Shown here: positions 61,228 through 64,000 of the stretch, one piece after another | Layout of the letters: each line of letters starts with the position of its first letter | Position numbering within the stretch: the stretch's first letter is position 1 | The notes under the pieces: generated by a model | Told to the model about the DNA's origin: nothing | The model's database searches: none | Seen by the model: the letters and a program-made list of their open reading frames with translations, nothing else | Assembly (NCBI RefSeq): GCF_000281045.1 | Contig: NW_008246081.1 | Coordinates: 245,240-309,239, forward strand | DNA: 64,000 nt | From: Saprolegnia diclina VS20 | Taxonomy: Eukaryota > Oomycota > Saprolegniomycetes > Saprolegniales > Saprolegniaceae | Direction: 5' to 3' | Made by a program: the position numbers and the translations under genes

Positions 61228-63331
61228 TTAGACGCCCGTGGTTGTGAACGGGTGCATCTCGACGTCGGAGAGCGTAAAACGCTCCTCTTCCTTCTCAACG
61301 AGGAGGTTGCGGACCAAGTGAGCGGCGTTCTCCGACATGGTGGCCGGGATCTCAACAGGGAGGATGACGTAGTCGACCTTCGACGGTGTCGGTGCGTTCG
61401 TGGCGTCGTAGCGGGGTGGGCCATGGCCGTCCATGAGCAACGTGTACAACACGATGCCGAGGCCCCAGAGATCCACCTAATCGACTGCATGAGCAAATGA
61501 GCAACAAAAGTGACGCACGCACGGAAGTCCAGTGGGGCTTTCCTTCCAGTTTCTCAGGCGCGGAGTACAGGTTGCGGTTGTCGTTCGAGAGACGACCTCC
61601 TTTTGTGTTGCAGGCCGAGAACCCGAAGTCGGTAATTTTGACCACGTCCTATACAAGCAAAATATGAGAATGGAACAAATCAAACGCAGCCGGACGTTGT
61701 GGTCCAGAAGGATATTCTCCACACGGAGGTGGCGGTGGAGCACGCCCTTGCCGTGGATAGAGGTAAGCCCGCGCACGAGCTGGCGGATGATGCTGGCCAC
61801 GCGAAATGTCGAAAACGCGCCGTTGGACTGGAGCAGCGCGTTGAGGAGGTTGCCCTTGGCGCAGAGCTCTTGGACGATGTACACCCGGCCCTTGTGCGTG
61901 AACCAGTTGTATGCCGCCACGATGTGGGCGCACCGGATGCGGATTTGGGATTCACCCTCCCGGCGGAAGTTGATTGCTTGGCGCACGTCCTTGAGTGCGT
62001 CCAGCGGGATGGCCTTGACAGCCACGATAGTGTTGGACGGCACGTGCACCGCCGCGCGGACAACGCAGCTCTTGCCGCAGTCGAGATCCTTGACAAATCG
62101 AAAATCTTCAAACGTCGTGGTGCTCACGAGCGTACTGAAGCCGCTCGGCCAGTCCCCCGACACACGAGCGTTGGGCAAGTTGGGAAAACCTACAATAGAG
62201 AAACATGTACACGGTCGCTACGCCAAAGCGCTGCGTACGGTCAAAGACGACGTCGGCAGGTGCCCCAAAAACCTCGTGGGCGCGCTCGCGCGAGAGCGTG
62301 CCTTGCTCGCGCACTTTGTTGTCCCAGGAAGCCGAGCCGTATGGGAAGACAGTGTCGTCGATCTAGCAGGATTCAAACGTTAATGTCGAAGGCAGCATCG
62401 ACAAAAAGGATTGTACATCGTAGCAAGCTTCGTCATTGCTGCTCTCGCCCTCGATGCTTTCGCTATCAATGCTCTCGCTCTCGCTGCTCTCGTTGGCAAC
62501 ACTGTCATTGAGGCCCGCGACGACCTAGAACGAGCCCATGAAAATTTGTGAAAATGCACGCAGCGGTACCTCCAATGATCGCATGTGGGCCTCCCGCTCC
62601 AGAGCGTTCATGTCATCCGTGTCATAGCTGATGTTGAGCTTGCTCTAGTGGTTGCATTCGACAAGATGCAATGTGTTGAGTAAAAACAACCTCGCCCTCG
62701 TCGTCCTTCAACGTCTCTTGAGCAGCCTCGGGCGCTGAGATCGCGACAGCCTCCTAAACGCATGATGCAGAAAGCGCTCGCATGCATCGCGCTCGTACCG
62801 CTCGAAGGTCTTCGTCTTGCGCGTTGATCTCGGGGAGAAACGGCGGGGCGCACTTGGACCCGACAGTGATCTACGAATCACATGATATACATACATCTCA
62901 CGGGTAGACCTACGAATCTATAATAATTCAAAATGGCCTCAACGCAGCTCTTCTTGTTGGGCTTGTAGCCCAGCTTGAGGCGCTTCGCGACCGCCTTCAA
63001 GTCGGCCGCGTCGCATTGGTGCAAGGCGGCGCTGTCCATCGCCTGGTACGCCATGAACTCGGACTTCATGATGGTCGGGTCCTAACGAGGTACGTCAAAG
63101 ACATGCATGCACAGGAAGGGGTCGTGTACGGAAGCGTCGGTCCGCGCGCGCTTCCCATCGCTTGGCGACGGCTTGGACTGCGGGGCGGCCCGCTTCTTGT
63201 CGTTCCCCTTCGGGTTGGGGCTGCTGTTCTCCTAGGATGCATCTCCATCGGACGTCGGTCGGGAAGGAAGCGCTTCCTACATCCATCATGGCCACCGCGC
63301 CGTCCATCACGTCGGTCGTCTTGCTGCTCAT
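61228..63331 (-). CDS. Nuclear SAP-like / pseudokinase protein (copy B, complete)
   Basis: Eleven exons: 63331-63281, 63231-63130, 63081-62914, 62870-62799, 62753-62691, 62644-62570, 62524-62417, 62362-62239, 62189-61696, 61648-61523 and 61476-61228. Every phase fits; 543 residues. The N terminus has a bipartite nuclear signal (KKRAAPQSK, GKRARTD). DPTIMKSEFMAYQAM, then AADLKAVAKRLKLGYKPNKK and CVEAILNYY, is a helical module resembling SAP-type DNA-binding repeats. An acidic linker of ES/ED repeats follows. The kinase part has VAVKAIPLD, VLHRHLRVENILL (Asp to His in HRD), DFGFSA and YSAPEKLEG. If the 54-nt intron 62363-62416 (with a CATTAAC branch site) were not spliced, the N-terminal part would end at a stop at 62363 as a 230-residue protein, and the kinase would lack a start. 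Confidence 0.7.
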
Positions 63332-63675
63332 CGGTTCTTGGCGGCTTCTTATTTGAATGTCGAGTTCGAGCGGTCGTCGTTTCAGCCAATCAGCGACCGA
63401 CATTCGAGTTCTCGGCCCAAGGTATCTTTGGTCCATGAAGCCAATCAGGTGCAAGGTATCTTTTTCAGTGAGCCAATCCCCGCTCATATAAAGTAGTGGG
63501 CTCTCTACATCCACTTGATTGTGCGAATTCAAATATAGAGGTTTTCAAGACCTCAATAACATACTAAATCAACGCTAAGTTTGATAACCAATACCTCATC
63601 TCAAAATGGTTGTGCAGATGTATGCATTGTAAGAGGTCATGGCCTCTTGCAGAGACTGCAACCAGTGAAATCATC
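63332..63675. promoter_or_regulatory. Divergent promoter with CCAAT boxes
   Basis: 344 bases between two starts. AGCCAATCAGCGACC (63386), AGCCAATCAGGTG (63440) and AGCCAATCCCCG (63471) form a row of three CCAAT elements in the same sense. A TATA-like CATATAAAGTAG follows at 63485. Confidence 0.5.
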
Positions 63676-64000
63676 ATGCCCAAGACCAGCGCCAAGGCCG
63701 CGCTCGTCGCGGAGCTCGATGCGACGACGAGCCGGATCGCCCGGCAGTCGTACCAGAAGGAACCGCCCAGTTGGGACGACTTGGAGATGGGGCTGCGCCG
63801 AGCGGCTGCCATGGAGGCCGATGTGCGATGGATTCTGGCCAAGACGCAGTGGTGCCACCGCAGCGCCGTGCTTACAGGCGTCGCCGCCTTCGTAGCCGAG
63901 ACGATCGTCGCGCTCGCAACGACTGCGTCGACTCACGAGCTCTATGCTGCGCTATGTAGCTCGCTCCTTGACCAGCTCACACGCCCCTGCTTCGAGTCAT
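63676..64000 (+). CDS. Protein of unknown function, 3' truncated by window end
   Basis: From ATG 63676 (ATCATGCCC) the frame is open to the end of the window, 108 residues so far. Not recognised. The start (MPKTSAKAALVAELDATTSR) is basic and helical. It continues with WDDLEMGLRRAAAMEADVRW and a hydrophobic stretch (VLTGVAAFVAETIVALATT) that could be a membrane or buried helix. Composition matches the exons nearby. The real end and any introns lie outside the window. Confidence 0.5.
   Translation, partial: MPKTSAKAALVAELDATTSRIARQSYQKEPPSWDDLEMGLRRAAAMEADVRWILAKTQWCHRSAVLTGVAAFVAETIVALATTASTHELYAALCSSLLDQLTRPCFES

Larger units (their letters stand above)
58055..62178. repeat. 4.1-kb duplicated block, copy B
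   Basis: Partner of 53,527-57,650. The dipeptidase end is cut by the gap. The kinase end runs on into in-phase upstream exons that cop​y A lacks. Confidence 0.9.

Noticed and set aside
62363-63331. The SAP-like gene as a separate 230-residue protein
   Set aside because: The alternative 54-nt intron has a consensus donor, branch site and acceptor, and joins in phase to the kinase exons, which otherwise have no start codon. Kept as the stated alternative.

Overview
The window is nuclear DNA from a compact, GC-rich eukaryotic genome. The evidence is very short introns (mostly 40-55 nt, usually beginning GTACG and ending CTAG or GTAG, often with a CTAAC-like branch site), dense genes on both strands, spliceosomal and kinetochore proteins, and family combinations such as FYVE-C2-membrane proteins and mitochondrial carriers. 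The style best fits an oomycete, probably of the Saprolegnia/Aphanomyces/Achlya group; this is an inference from gene style and content, not from a marker gene. Almost every multi-exon model was accepted only when all splice phases agreed across all exons.

Left part (1-28.5 kb): a 5'-truncated serine carboxypeptidase; a small basic protein of unknown function; a large FANCA-like DNA-repair protein; a RING protein; the beta subunit of methylcrotonyl-CoA carboxylase; mitochondrial pyruvate carrier MPC1; two tandem GH30 glucosylceramidases carrying an inserted beta-trefoil lectin-like region; a lysine-methyltransferase-like gene and the rRNA dimethylase DIM1, both cut by an assembly gap at 17,923-18,432; a PI-PLC X-domain protein; a small putative mRNA-export adaptor; mitochondrial-type ribosomal protein L11; a MIS12-like kinetochore protein; a neutral sphingomyelinase; and a mitochondrial ABCB half-transporter. 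Two groups share a pathway or compartment: sphingolipid breakdown (two glucosylceramidases and the sphingomyelinase) and mitochondrial metabolism (MPC1, MCCC2, MRPL11, the ABCB transporter, and later FAM136A).

Middle part (28.6-51.8 kb): an unusual 1,047-residue protein joining a DUF1853 (PD-(D/E)XK-like) region, a DEDDy 3'-5' exonuclease and a YbaK-type tRNA-editing domain; a CUE plus triple CCCH zinc-finger protein; a SPOC-like plus CID protein; a RING-H2 protein; U5 snRNP protein SNRNP40; an EF-hand/ubiquitin-conjugating (E2) fusion; a second gap (41,395-41,785) followed by a decayed gene; cactin; a DHHC palmitoyltransferase; FAM136A; a transportin-3/importin-13 type receptor; and an IQ-motif protein. 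RNA processing and export is over-represented (SNRNP40, cactin, CID protein, CCCH protein, export adaptor, transportin-3).

Right part (52.1-64 kb): a 4.1-kb block holding the 5' end of a C69 dipeptidase, a FYVE-C2-membrane protein and a kinase-like gene occurs twice in the same order and orientation (53,527-57,650 and 58,055-62,178), separated by a 100-N gap. It is either a recent tandem duplication or allelic contigs placed side by side. In the second copy the kinase is preceded by in-phase exons encoding a nuclear, SAP-like N-terminal region. The kinase has HRH in place of HRD, so it is probably a pseudokinase. A decayed relative of its N-terminal region lies at 42.5 kb.

Two promoter patterns recur: a palindromic ATCCGGAT element near several start codons and CCAAT boxes near others.
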